From Lasioglossum baleicum (taxonomy: Eukaryota > Arthropoda > Insecta > Hymenoptera > Halictidae), in NCBI RefSeq assembly GCF_051020765.1, contig NW_027469176.1, forward strand, positions 62,001-126,000: a DNA stretch of 64,000 nucleotides, given 5' to 3'. A model generated the notes under the pieces. That model saw nothing but the letters and a program-made list of their open reading frames with translations. It made no database searches and was not told the DNA's origin. This document shows, piece by piece, positions 13,901 to 30,071 of this stretch. Within the stretch, counting starts at the first letter, position 1. Each line of letters opens with the position of its first letter. The translations under genes were made by a program, and so were the position numbers.

Positions 13901-16900
13901 ATAACGCATAACGCATAACGCATAACGCATAACGCATAAGGCATAAGCATAACGCATAACGCATAACGCATAACGCATAACGCGTAACGCAAAACTCATA
14001 ACGCATAACGCGTAACGCAAAACTCATAACGCATAACGCATAACGCATAACGCATAACGCATAACGCATAACGCATAACGCATAACGCATAACGCATAAC
14101 GCATAACGCATAACGCATAACGCATAACGCATAACGCATAACGCATAACGCATAACGCATAACGCATAACGCATAACGCATAACGCATAACGCATAACGC
14201 ATAACGCATAACGCATAACGCATAACGCATAACGCATAACGCATAACGCATAACGCATAACGCATAACGCATAACGCATAACGCATAACGCATAACGCAT
14301 AACGCATAACGCATAACGCATAACGCATAACGCATAACGCATAACGCATAACGCATAACGCATAACGCATAACGCATAACGCATAACGCATAACGCATAA
14401 CGCATAACGCATAACGCATAACGCATAACGCATAACGCATAACGCATAACGCATAACGCATAACGCATAACGCATAACGCATAACGCATAACGCATAACG
14501 CATAACGCATAACGCATAACGCATAACGCATAACGCATAACGCATAACGCATAACGCATAACGCATAACGCATAACGCACAACGCATAACGCATAACGCA
14601 TAACGCATAACGCATAACGCATAACGCATAACGCATAACGCATAACGCATTACGCATAACGCATAACGCATAACGCATGACGCACAACGCATAACGCATA
14701 ACGCATAACGCATGACGCATAACGCATAAGGCATAAGCATAACGCATAACGCATAACGCATAACGCATAACGCATAACGCATAACGCATAACGCATAACG
14801 CGTAACGCAAGACTCATAACGCATAACTTATTACGCATAACGCATAACGCATAACGCATAACGCATAACGCATAACGCATAACGCATAACGCATAACGCA
14901 TAACGCATAACGCATAACGCATAACGCATAACGCATAACGCATAACGCATAACGCGTAACGCAAAACTCATAACGCATAACGCATAACGCATAACGCATA
15001 ACGCACAACGCATAACGTTTAAACCATAAGGCATAACGCATAGCCCATGACGCATAACGCATAACGCATAACGCATAATGCAAAAGTCATAACGCATAAC
15101 GGATAACGCATAACGCATAACGCATAACGCATAACGCATAACGCATAACGCATAACGCATAACGCATAACGCATAACGCATAACGCATAACGCATAACGC
15201 ATAACGCATAACGCATAACGCATAACGCATAACGCATAACGCATAACGCATAACGCATAACGCATAACGCATAACGCATAACGCATAACGCATAACGCAT
15301 AACGCATAACGCATAACGCATAACGCATAACGCATAACGCATAACGCATAACGCATAACGCATAACGCATAACGCATAACGCATAACGCATAACGCATAA
15401 CGCATAACGCATAACGCATAACGCATAACGCATAACGCATAACGCATAAGGCATAAGCATAACGCATAACGCATAACGCATAACGCATAACGCATAACGC
15501 GTAACGCAAAACTCATAACGCATAACGCGTAACGCAAAACTCATAACGCATAACGCATAACGCATAACGCATAACGCATAACGCATAACGCATAACGCAT
15601 AACGCATAACGCATAACGCATAACGCATAACGCATAACGCATAACGCATAACGCATAACGCATAACGCATAACGCATAACGCATAACGCATAACGCATAA
15701 CGCATAACGCATAACGCATAACGCATAACGCATAACGCATAACGCATAACGCATAACGCATAACGCATAACGCATAACGCATAACACATAACGCATAACG
15801 CATAACGCATAACGCATAACGCATAACGCATAAGGCATAACGCATAACGCATAACACATAACGCATAACGCATAACGCATAACGCATAACGCATAACGCA
15901 TAACGCATAACGCATAACGCATAACGCATAACGCATAACGCATAAGGCATAAGCATAACGCATAACGCATAACGCATAACGCATAACGCATAACGCATAA
16001 CGCATAACGCGTAACGCAAGACTCATAACGCATAACGCATAACGCATAACGCATAACGCATAACGCATATGGCATAACGCATAACGCATAACGCATAACG
16101 CATAACGCATAACGCATAACGCATAACGCATAACGCATAACGCATGACGCACAACGCATAACGCATAACGCATAACGCATAACGCATAACGCATAACGCA
16201 TAACGCATAACGCATAACGCATTACGCATAACGCATAACGCATAACGCATGACGCACAACGCATAACGCATAACGCATAACGCATAACGCATAACGCATA
16301 ACGCATAACGCATAACTCATTACGCATAACGCATAACGCATAACGCATAACGCATAAGGCATAAGCATAACGCATAACGCATAACGCATAACGCATAACG
16401 CGTAACGCAAGACTCATAACGCATAACGCATAACGCATAACGCATAACGCATAACGCATAACGCATAACGCATAACGCATAACGCATAACGCATAACGCA
16501 TAACGCATAACGCATAACGCATAACGCATAACGCATAACGCATAACGCATAACGCATAACGCATAACGCATAACGCATAACGCATAACGCGTAACGCAAA
16601 ACTCATAACGCATAACGCATAACGCATAACGCATAACGCACAACGCATAACGTTTAAACCATAAGGCATAACGCATAGCCCATGACGCATAACGCATAAC
16701 GCATAACGCATAATGCAAAAGTCATAACGCATAACGGATAACGCATAACGCATAACGCATAACGCATAACGCATAACGCATAACGCATAACGCATAACGC
16801 ATAACGCATAACGCATAACGCATAACGCATAACGCATAACGCATAACGCATAACGCATAACGCATAACGCATAACGCATAACGCATAACGCATAACGCAT

Positions 16901-19900
16901 AACGCATAACGCATAACGCATAACGCATAACGCATAACGCATAACGCATAACGCATAACGCATAACGCATAACGCATAACGCATAACGCATAACGCATAA
17001 CGCATAACGCATAACGCATAACGCATAACGCATAACGCATAACGCATAACGCATAACGCATAACGCATAACGCATAACGCATAACGCATAACGCATAACG
17101 CATAACGCATAACGCATAACGCATAACGCATAACGCATAACGCATAACGCATAACGCATAACGCATAACGCATAAGGCATAAGCATAACGCATAACGCAT
17201 AACGCATAACGCATAACGCATAACGCGTAACGCAAAACTCATAACGCATAACGCGTAACGCAAAACGCATAACGCATAACGCATAACGCATAACGCATAA
17301 CGCATAACGCATAACGCATAACGCATAACGCATAACGCATAACGCATAACGCATAACGCATAACGCATAACGCATAACGCATAACGCATAACGCATAACG
17401 CATAACGCATAACGCATAACGCATAACGCATAACGCATAACGCATAACGCATAACGCATAACGCATAACGCATAACGCATAACGCATAACGCATAACGCA
17501 TAACGCATAACGCATAACGCATAACGCATAACGCATAACGCATAACGCATAACGCATAACGCATAACGCATAACGCATAACGCATAACGCATAACGCATA
17601 ACGCATAACGCATAACGCATAACGCATAACGCATAACGCATAACGCATAACGCATAACGCATAACGCATAACGCATAACGCATAACGCATAACGCATAAC
17701 GCATAACGCATAACGCATAACGCATAACGCATAACGCATAACGCATAACGCATAACGCATAACGCATAACGCATAACGCATGACGCACAACGCATAACGC
17801 ATAACGCATAACGCATAACGCATAACGCATAACGCATAACGCATAAGGCATAAGCATAACGCATAACGCATAACGCATAACGCATAACGCATAACGCATA
17901 ACGCATAACGCACAACGCATAACGCATTACGCATAACGCATAACGCATAACGCATGACGCACAACGCATAACGCATAACGCATAACGCATAACGCATAAC
18001 GCATAACGCATAACGCATAACTTATTACGCATAACGCATAACGCATAACGCATAACGCATAAGGCATAAGCATAACGCATAACGCATAACGCATAACGCA
18101 TAACGCATAACGCGTAACGCAAGACTCATAACGCATAACGCATAACGCATAACGCATAACGCATAACGCAAGACTCATAACGCATAACGCATAACGCATA
18201 ACGCATAACGCATAACGCATAACGCATAACGCATAACGCATAACGCATAACGCATAACGCATAACGCATAACGCATAACGCATAACGCATAACGCATAAC
18301 GCATAACGCATAACGCATAACGCATAACGCATAACGCATAACGCATAACGCGTAACGCAAAACTCATAACGCATAACGCATAACGCATAACGCATAACGC
18401 ACAACGCATAACGTTTAAACCATAAGGCATAACGCATAGCCCATGACGCATAACGCATAACGCATAACGCATAACGCATAACGCATAACGCATAACGCAT
18501 AACGCATAACGCATAACGCATAACGCATAACGCATAACGCATAACGCATAACGCATAACGCATAACGCATAACGCATAACGCATAACGCATAACGCATAA
18601 CGCATAACGCATAACGCATAACGCATAACGCATAACGCATGACGCACAACGCATAACGCATAACGCATAACGCATAACGCATAACGCATAACGCATAAGG
18701 CATAAGCATAACGCATAACGCATAACGCATAACGCATAACGCATAACGCATAACGCATAACGCACAACGCATAACGCATTACGCATAACGCATAACGCAT
18801 AACGCATAACGCATGACGCACAACGCATAACGCATAACGCATAACGCATAACGCATAACGCATAACGCATAACGCATAACTTATTACGCATAACGCATAA
18901 CGCATAACGCATAACGCATAAGGCATAAGCATAACGCATAACGCATAACGCATAACGCATAACGCATAACGCATAACGCGTAACGCAAGACTCATAACGC
19001 ATAACGCATAACGCATAACGCATAACGCAAGACTCATAACGCATAACGCATAACGCATAACGCATAACGCATAACGCATAACGCATAACGCATAACGCAT
19101 AACGCATAACGCATAACGCATAACGCATAACGCATAACGCATAACGCATAACGCATAACGCATAACGCATAACGCATAACGCATAACGCATAACGCATAA
19201 CGCATAACGCATAACGCATAACGCATAACGCATGACGCACAACGCATAACGCATAACGCATAACGCATAACGCATAACGCATAACGCATAACGCATAACG
19301 CATAACGCATAACGCATTACGCATAACGCATAACGCATAACGCATGACGCACAACGCATAACGCATAACGCATAACGCATAACGCATAACGCATAACGCA
19401 TAACGCATAACGCATAACTCATTACGCATAACGCATAACGCATAACGCATAACGCATAAGGCATAAGCATAACGCATAACGCATAACGCATAACGCATAA
19501 CGCGTAACGCAAGACTCATAACGCATAACGCATAACGCATAACGCATAACGCATAACGCATAACGCATAACGCATAACGCATAACGCATAACGCATAACG
19601 CATAACGCATAACGCATAACGCATAACGCATAACGCATAACGCATAACGCATAACGCATAACGCATAACGCATAACGCATAACGCGTAACGCAAAACTCA
19701 TAACGCATAACGCATAACGCATAACGCATAACGCACAACGCATAACGTTTAAACCATAAGGCATAACGCATAGCCCATGACGCATAACGCATAACGCATA
19801 ACGCATAATGCAAAAGTCATAACGCATAACGGATAACGCATAACGCATAACGCATAACGCATAACGCATAACGCATAACGCATAACGCATAACGCATAAC

Positions 19901-22437
19901 GCATAACGCATAACGCATAACGCATAACGCATAACGCATAACGCATAACGCATAACGCATAACGCATAACGCATAACGCATAACGCATAACGCATAACGC
20001 ATAACGCATAACGCATAACGCATAACGCATAACGCATAACGCATAACGCATAACGCATAACGCATAACGCATAACGCATAACGCATAACGCATAACGCAT
20101 AACGCATAACGCATAACGCATAACGCATAACGCATAACGCATAACGCATAACGCATAACGCATAACGCATAACGCATAACGCATAACGCATAACGCATAA
20201 CGCATAACGCATAACGCATAACGCATAAGGCATAAGCATAACGCATAACGCATAACGCATAACGCATAACGCATAACGCGTAACGCAAAACTCATAACGC
20301 ATAACGCGTAACGCAAAACGCATAACGCATAACGCATAACGCATAACGCATAACGCATAACGCATAACGCATAACGCATAACGCATAACGCATAACGCAT
20401 AACGCATAACGCATAACGCATAACGCATAACGCATAACGCATAACGCATAACGCATAACGCATAACGCATAACGCATAACGCATAACGCATAACGCATAA
20501 CGCATAACGCATAACGCATAACGCATAACGCATAACGCATAACGCATAACGCATAACGCATAACGCATAACGCATAACGCATAACGCATAACGCATAACG
20601 CATAACGCATAACGCATAACGCATAACGCATAACGCATAACGCATAACGCATAACGCATAACGCATAACGCATAACGCATAACGCATAACGCATAACGCA
20701 TAACGCATAACGCATAACGCATAACGCATAACGCATAACGCATAACGCATAACGCATAACGCATAACGCATAACGCATAACGCATAACGCATAACGCATA
20801 ACGCATAACGCATAACGCATAACGCATAACGCATAACGCATAACGCATAACGCATAACGCATAACGCATAACGCATAACGCATAACGCATAACGCATAAC
20901 GCATAACGCATAACGCATAACGCATAACGCATAACGCATAACGCATAACGCATAACGCATAACGCATAACGCATAACGCATAACGCATAACGCATAACGC
21001 ATAACGCATAACGCATAACGCATAACGCATAACGCATAACGCATAACGCATAACGCATAACGCATAACGCATAAGGCATAAGCATAACGCATAACGCATA
21101 ACGCATAACGCATAACGCATAACGCATAACGCGTAACGCAAAACTCATAACGCATAACGCGTAACGCAAAACTCATAACGCATAACGCATAACGCATAAC
21201 GCATAACGCATAACGCATAACGCATAACGCATAACGCATAACGCATAACGCATAACGCATAACGCATAACGCATAACGCATAACGCATAACGCATAACGC
21301 ATAACGCATAACGCATAACGCATAACGCATAACGCATAACGCATAACGCATAACGCATAACGCATAACGCATAACGCATAACGCATAACGCATAACGCAT
21401 AACGCATAACGCATAACGCATAACGCATAACGCATAACGCATAACGCATAACGCATAACGCATAACGCATAACGCATAACGCATAACGCATAACGCATAA
21501 CGCATAACGCATAACGCATAACGCATAACGCATAACGCATAACGCATAACGCATAACGCATAACGCATAACGCATAACGCATAACGCATAACGCATAACG
21601 CATAACGCATAACGCATAACGCATAACGCATAACGCATAACGCATAACGCATAACGCATAACGCATAACGCATAACGCATAACGCATAACGCATAACGCA
21701 TAACGCATAACGCATAACGCATAACGCATAACGCATAACGCATAACGCATAACGCATAACGCATGACGCACAACGCATAACGCATAACGCATAACGCATA
21801 ACGCATAACGCATAACGCATAACGCATAACGCATTACGCATAACGCATAACGCATAACGCATAACGCATAAGGCATAAGCATAACGCATAACGCATAACG
21901 CATAACGCATAACGCATAACGCATAACGCATAACGCATAACGCATAACGCATAACGCGTAACGCAAGACTCATAACGCATAACGCATAACGCATAACGCA
22001 TAACGCATAACGCATAACGCATATGGCATAACGCATAATGCAAAAGTCATAACGCATAACGCATAACGCATAACGCATAACGCATAACGCATAACGCATA
22101 ACGCATAACGCATAACGCATAACGCATAACGCATAACGCATAACGCATAACGCATAACGCATAACGCATAACGCATAACGCATAACGCATAACGCATAAC
22201 GCATAACGCATAACGCATAACGCATAACGCATAACGCATAACGCATAACGCATAACGCATAACGCATAACGCATAACGCATAACGCATAACGCATAACGC
22301 ATAACGCATAACGCATAACGCATAACGCATAACGCATAACGCATAACGCATAACGCATAACGCATAACGCATAACGCATAACGCATAACGCATAACGCAT
22401 AACGCATAACGCATAACGCATAACGCATAACGCATAA
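10991..22437. repeat. Series of H cycles, 1.3-3.3 kb each
   Basis: Successive H cassettes at 11158, 13220, 15016, 16651, 18412, 19746 and (next region) 22996 are separated by 2062, 1796, 1635, 1761, 1334 and 3250 bp. A typical cycle runs G, H, I, J, pure run, C, G-G doublet, long pure run, A, B, C, D, E, A, B, C, D, G, H. Cycles differ by the loss or gain of whole modules. Long pure runs are 11,703-12,353 (93 monomers), 14,030-14,575 (78), 17,266-17,776 (73), 20,319-21,074 (108) and 21,179-21,759 (83). Confidence 0.75.
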
Positions 22438-25400
22438 GGCATAAGCATAACGCATAACGCATAACGCATAACGCATAACGCATAACGCATAACGCACAAC
22501 GCATAACGCATAACGCATAACGCATAACGCATAACGCATAACGCATAACGCATAACGCATTACGCATAACGCATAACGCATAACGCATGACGCACAACGC
22601 ATAACGCATAACGCATAACGCATAACGCATAACGCATAACGCATAACGCATAACGCATAACTTATTACGCATAACGCATAACGCATAACGCATAACGCAT
22701 AAGGCATAAGCATAACGCATAACGCATAACGCATAACGCATAACGCATAACGCATAACGCGTAACGCAAGACTCATAACGCATAACGCATAACGCATAAC
22801 GCATAACGCATAACGCATAACGCATAACGCATAACGCATAACGCATAACGCATAACGCATAACGCATAACGCATAACGCATAACGCATAACGCATAACGC
22901 ATAACGCATAACGCATAACGCATAACGCATAACGCGTAACGCAAAACTCATAACGCATAACGCATAACGCATAACGCATAACGCACAACGCATAACGTTT
23001 AAACCATAAGGCATAACGCATAGCCCATGACGCATAACGCATAACGCATAACGCATAATGCAAAAGTCATAACGCATAACGGATAACGCATAACGCATAA
23101 CGCATAACGCATAACGCATAACGCATAACGCATAACGCATAACGCATAACGCATAACGCATAACGCATAACGCATAACGCATAACGCATAACGCATAACG
23201 CATAACGCATAACGCATAACGCATAACGCATAACGCATAACGCATAACGCATAACGCATAACGCATAACGCATAACGCATAACGCATAACGCATAACGCA
23301 TAACGCATAACGCATAACGCATAACGCATAACGCATAAGGCATAAGCATAACGCATAACGCATAACGCATAACGCATAACGCATAACGCATAACGCATAA
23401 CGCGTAACGCAAAACTCATAACGCATAACGCGTAACGCAAAACTCATAACGCATAACGCATAACGCATAACGCATAACGCATAACGCATAACGCATAACG
23501 CATAACGCATAACGCATAACGCATAACGCATAACGCATAACGCATAACGCATAACGCATAACGCATAACGCATAACGCATAACGCATAACGCATAACGCA
23601 TAACGCATAACGCATAACGCATAACGCATAACGCATAACGCATAACGCATAACGCATAACGCATAACGCATAACGCATAACGCATAACGCATAACGCATA
23701 ACGCATAACGCATAACGCATAACGCATAACGCATAACGCATAACGCATAACGCATAACGCATAACGCATAACGCATAACGCATAACGCATAACGCATAAC
23801 GCATAACGCATAACGCATAACGCATAACGCATAACGCATAACGCATAACGCATAACGCATAACGCATAACGCATAACGCATAACGCATAACGCATAACGC
23901 ATAACGCATAACGCATAACGCATAACGCATAACGCATAACGCATAACGCATAACGCATAACGCATAACGCATAACGCATAACGCATAACGCATAACGCAT
24001 AACGCATAACGCATGACGCACAACGCATAACGCATAACGCATAACGCATAACGCATAACGCATAACGCATAACGCATTACGCATAACGCATAACGCATAA
24101 CGCATAACGCATAAGGCATAAGCATAACGCATAACGCATAACGCATAACGCATAACGCATAACGCATAACGCATAACGCATAACGCGTAACGCAAGACTC
24201 ATAACGCATAACGCATAACGCATAACGCATAACGCATAACGCATATGGCATAACGCATAATGCAAAAGTCATAACGCATAACGCATAACGCATAACGCAT
24301 AACGCATAACGCATAACGCATAACGCATAACGCATAACGCATAACGCATAACGCATAACGCATAACGCATAACGCATAACGCATAACGCATAACGCATAA
24401 TGCATAACGCATAACGCATAACGCATAACGCATAACGCATAACGCATAACGCATAACGCATAACGCATAACGCATAACGCATAACGCATAACGCGTAACG
24501 CAAAACTCATAACGCATAACGCATAACGCATAACGCATAACGCACAACGCATAACGTTTAAACCATAAGGCATAACGCATAGCCCATGACGCATAACGCA
24601 TAACGCATAACGCATAATGCAAAAGTCATAACGCATAACGCATAACGGATAACGCATAACGCATAACGCATAACGCATAACGCATAACGCATAACGAATA
24701 ACGCATAACGCATAACGCATAACGCATAACGCATAACGCATAACGCATAACGCATAACGCATAACGCATAACGCATAACGCATAACGCATAACGCATAAC
24801 GCATAACGCATAACGCATAACGCATAACGCATAACGCATAACGCATAACGCATAACGTATAACGCATAACGCATAACGCATAACGCATAACGCATAACGC
24901 ATAACGCATAACGCATAACGCATAACGCATAACGCATAACGCGTAACGCAAAACTCATAACGCATAACGCATAACGCATAACGCATAACGCACAACGCAT
25001 AACGTTTAAACCATAAGGCATAACGCATAGCCCATGAAGCATAACGCATAACGCATAATGCAAAAGTCATAACGCATAACGCATAACGGATAACGCATAA
25101 CGCATAACGCATAACGCATAACGCATAACGCATAACGCATAACGCATAACGCATAACGCATAACGCATAACGCATAACGCATAACGCATAACGCATAACG
25201 CATAACGCATAACGCATAACGCATAACGCATAACGCATAACGCATAACGCATAACGCATAACGCATAACGCATAACGCATAACGCATAACGCATAACGCA
25301 TAACGCATAACGCATAACGCATAACGCATAACGCATAACGCATAACGCATAACGCATAACGCATAACGCATAACGCATAACGCATAACGCATAACGCATA

Positions 25401-26555
25401 ACGCATAACGCATAACGCATAACGCATAACGCATAACGCATAACGCATAACGCATAACGCATAACGCATAACGCATAACGCATAACGCATAACGCATAAC
25501 GCATAACGCATAACGCATAACGCATAACGCATAACGCATAACGCATAACGCATAACGCATAACGCATAACGCATAACGCATAACGCATAACGCATAACGC
25601 ATAACGCATAACGCATAACGCATAACGCATAACGCATAACGCATAACGCATAACGCATAACGCATAACGCATAACGCATAACGCATAACGCATAACGCAT
25701 AACGCATAACGCATAACGCATGACGCACAACGCATAACGCATAACGCATAACGCATAACGCATAACGCATAACGCATAACGCATAACGCATTACGCATAA
25801 CGCATAACGCATAACGCATAACGCATAAGGCATAAGCATAACGCATAACGCATAACGCATAACGCATAACGCATAACGCATAACGCATAACGCATAACGC
25901 ATAACGCGTAACGCAAGACTCATAACGCATAACGCATAACGCATAACGCATAACGCATAACGCATATGGCATAACGCATAATGCAAAAGTCATAACGCAT
26001 AACGCATAACGCATAACGCATAACGCATAACGCATAACGCATAACGCATAACGCATAACGCATAACGCATAACGCATAACGCATAACGCATAACGCATAA
26101 CGCATAACGCATAACGCATAACGCATAACGCATAACGCATAACGCATAACGCATAACGCATAACGCATAACGCATAACGCATAACGCATAACGCATAACG
26201 CATAACGCATAACGCATAACGCATAACGCATAACGCATAACGCATAACGCATAACGCATAACGCATAACGCATAACGCATAACGCATAACGCATAACGCA
26301 TAACGCATAACGCATAACGCATAACGCATAACGCATAACGCATAACGCATAACGCATAACGCATAACGCATAACGCATAACGCATAACGCATAACGCATA
26401 ACGCATAACGCATAACGCATAACGCATAACGCATAACGCATAACGCATAACGCATAACGCATAACGCATAACGCATAACGCATAACGCATGACGCACAAC
26501 GCATAACGCATAACGCATAACGCATAACGCATAACGCATAACGCATAACGCATAA
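22438..26555. repeat. 4.1-kb higher-order repeat, copy 1
   Basis: Marker order: C 22438, B, A, CTTATTA, C 22703, D, G, H 22996, I, J, C 23339, G-G, A, B, C 24115, D, E, F, G, H 24555, I, J, CGAATAA, CGTATAA, G, H' 25003, I, J, an 89-monomer pure run (25,094-25,716), A, B, C 25829, D, E 25961, I. Offsets to copy 2 range from 4,090 to 4,132 bp and differ by whole monomers. Confidence 0.8.
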
Positions 26556-29500
26556 GGCATAAGCATAACGCATAACGCATAACGCATAACGCATAACGCA
26601 TAACGCATAACGCACAACGCATAACGCATAACGCATAACGCATAACGCATAACGCATAACGCATAACGCATAACGCATTACGCATAACGCATAACGCATA
26701 ACGCATGACGCACAACGCATAACGCATAACGCATAACGCATAACGCATAACGCATAACGCATAACGCATAACGCATAACTTATTACGCATAACGCATAAC
26801 GCATAACGCATAACGCATAAGGCATAAGCATAACGCATAACGCATAACGCATAACGCATAACGCATAACGCATAACGCGTAACGCAAGACTCATAACGCA
26901 TAACGCATAACGCATAACGCATAACGCATAACGCATAACGCATAACGCATAACGCATAACGCATAACGCATAACGCATAACGCATAACGCATAACGCATA
27001 ACGCATAACGCATAACGCATAACGCATAACGCATAACGCGTAACGCAAAACTCATAACGCATAACGCATAACGCATAACGCATAACGCACAACGCATAAC
27101 GTTTAAACCATAAGGCATAACGCATAGCCCATGACGCATAACGCATAACGCATAACGCATAATGCAAAAGTCATAACGCATAACGGATAACGCATAACGC
27201 ATAACGCATAACGCATAACGCATAACGCATAACGCATAACGCATAACGCATAACGCATAACGCATAACGCATAACGCATAACGCATAACGCATAACGCAT
27301 AACGCATAACGCATAACGCATAACGCATAACGCATAACGCATAACGCATAACGCATAACGCATAACGCATAACGCATAACGCATAACGCATAACGCATAA
27401 CGCATAACGCATAACGCATAACGCATAACGCATAACGCATAACGCATAACGCATAACGCATAACGCATAAGGCATAAGCATAACGCATAACGCATAACGC
27501 ATAACGCATAACGCATAACGCATAACGCATAACGCGTAACGCAAAACTCATAACGCATAACGCGTAACGCAAAACTCATAACGCATAACGCATAACGCAT
27601 AACGCATAACGCATAACGCATAACGCATAACGCATAACGCATAACGCATAACGCATAACGCATAACGCATAACGCATAACGCATAACGCATAACGCATAA
27701 CGCATAACGCATAACGCATAACGCATAACGCATAACGCATAACGCATAACGCATAACGCATAACGCATAACGCATAACGCATAACGCATAACGCATAACG
27801 CATAACGCATAACGCATAACGCATAACGCATAACGCATAACGCATAACGCATAACGCATAACGCATAACGCATAACGCATAACGCATAACGCATAACGCA
27901 TAACGCATAACGCATAACGCATAACGCATAACGCATAACGCATAACGCATAACGCATAACGCATAACGCATAACGCATAACGCATAACGCATAACGCATA
28001 ACGCATAACGCATAACGCATAACGCATAACGCATAACGCATAACGCATAACGCATAACGCATAACGCATAACGCATAACGCATAACGCATAACGCATAAC
28101 GCATAACGCATAACGCATAACGCATAACGCATAACGCATGACGCACAACGCATAACGCATAACGCATAACGCATAACGCATAACGCATAACGCATAACGC
28201 ATTACGCATAACGCATAACGCATAACGCATAACGCATAAGGCATAAGCATAACGCATAACGCATAACGCATAACGCATAACGCATAACGCATAACGCATA
28301 ACGCATAACGCGTAACGCAAGACTCATAACGCATAACGCATAACGCATAACGCATAACGCATAACGCATATGGCATAACGCATAATGCAAAAGTCATAAC
28401 GCATAACGCATAACGCATAACGCATAACGCATAACGCATAACGCATAACGCATAACGCATAACGCATAACGCATAACGCATAACGCATAACGCATAACGC
28501 ATAACGCATAACGCATAACGCATAACGCATAATGCATAACGCATAACGCATAACGCATAACGCATAACGCATAACGCATAACGCATAACGCATAACGCAT
28601 AACGCATAACGCGTAACGCAAAACTCATAACGCATAACGCATAACGCATAACGCATAACGCACAACGCATAACGTTTAAACCATAAGGCATAACGCATAG
28701 CCCATGACGCATAACGCATAACGCATAACGCATAATGCAAAAGTCATAACGCATAACGCATAACGGATAACGCATAACGCATAACGCATAACGCATAACG
28801 CATAACGCATAACGAATAACGCATAACGCATAACGCATAACGCATAACGCATAACGCATAACGCATAACGCATAACGCATAACGCATAACGCATAACGCA
28901 TAACGCATAACGCATAACGCATAACGCATAACGCATAACGCATAACGCATAACGCATAACGCATAACGTATAACGCATAACGCATAACGCATAACGCATA
29001 ACGCATAACGCATAACGCATAACGCATAACGCATAACGCATAACGCATAACGCGTAACGCAAAACTCATAACGCATAACGCATAACGCATAACGCATAAC
29101 GCACAACGCATAACGTTTAAACCATAAGGCATAACGCATAGCCCATGAAGCATAACGCATAACGCATAATGCAAAAGTCATAACGCATAACGCATAACGG
29201 ATAACGCATAACGCATAACGCATAACGCATAACGCATAACGCATAACGCATAACGCATAACGCATAACGCATAACGCATAACGCATAACGCATAACGCAT
29301 AACGCATAACGCATAACGCATAACGCATAACGCATAACGCATAACGCATAACGCATAACGCATAACGCATAACGCATAACGCATAACGCATAACGCATAA
29401 CGCATAACGCATAACGCATAACGCATAACGCATAACGCATAACGCATAACGCATAACGCATAACGCATAACGCATAACGCATAACGCATAACGCATAACG

Positions 29501-30071
29501 CATAACGCATAACGCATAACGCATAACGCATAACGCATAACGCATAACGCATAACGCATAACGCATAACGCATAACGCATAACGCATAACGCATAACGCA
29601 TAACGCATAACGCATAACGCATAACGCATAACGCATAACGCATAACGCATAACGCATAACGCATAACGCATAACGCATAACGCATAACGCATAACGCATA
29701 ACGCATAACGCATAACGCATAACGCATAACGCATAACGCATAACGCATAACGCATAACGCATAACGCATAACGCATAACGCATAACGCATAACGCATAAC
29801 GCATAACGCATAACGCATGACGCACAACGCATAACGCATAACGCATAACGCATAACGCATAACGCATAACGCATAACGCATTACGCATAACGCATAACGC
29901 ATAACGCATAACGCATAAGGCATAAGCATAACGCATAACGCATAACGCATAACGCATAACGCATAACGCATAACGCATAACGCGTAACGCAAGACTCATA
30001 ACGCATAACGCATAACGCATAACGCATAACGCATAACGCATATGGCATAACGCATAATGCAAAAGTCATAA
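26556..30071. repeat. 4.1-kb higher-order repeat, copy 2
   Basis: Same marker order as copy 1 from C 26556 to the I string ending at 30,071: C 26821, H 27100, C 27471, C 28240, H 28673, H' 29114, C 29919, E 30037. The pure run 29,205-29,813 is 87 monomers against 89 in copy 1. After 30,071 the sequence jumps to F and the H couplet instead of the pure run seen at the end of copy 1, marking a recombination boundary. Confidence 0.8.

Noticed and set aside
14831..17920. A 1,029-codon minus-strand reading frame, and hundreds of similar ones, with MRYALCV repeats
   Set aside because: They follow from TTATGCG lacking stops in any frame. Overlapping frames in all three phases encode the same heptapeptide and end only at variant units. 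There is no ribosome site, codon signal or non-repeat domain.
24380..24410. Promoter -10 like CATAAT at the F unit
   Set aside because: One hexamer with a mismatch, without a -35, a start site or any gene downstream. It arises from a single C-to-T change in the monomer.
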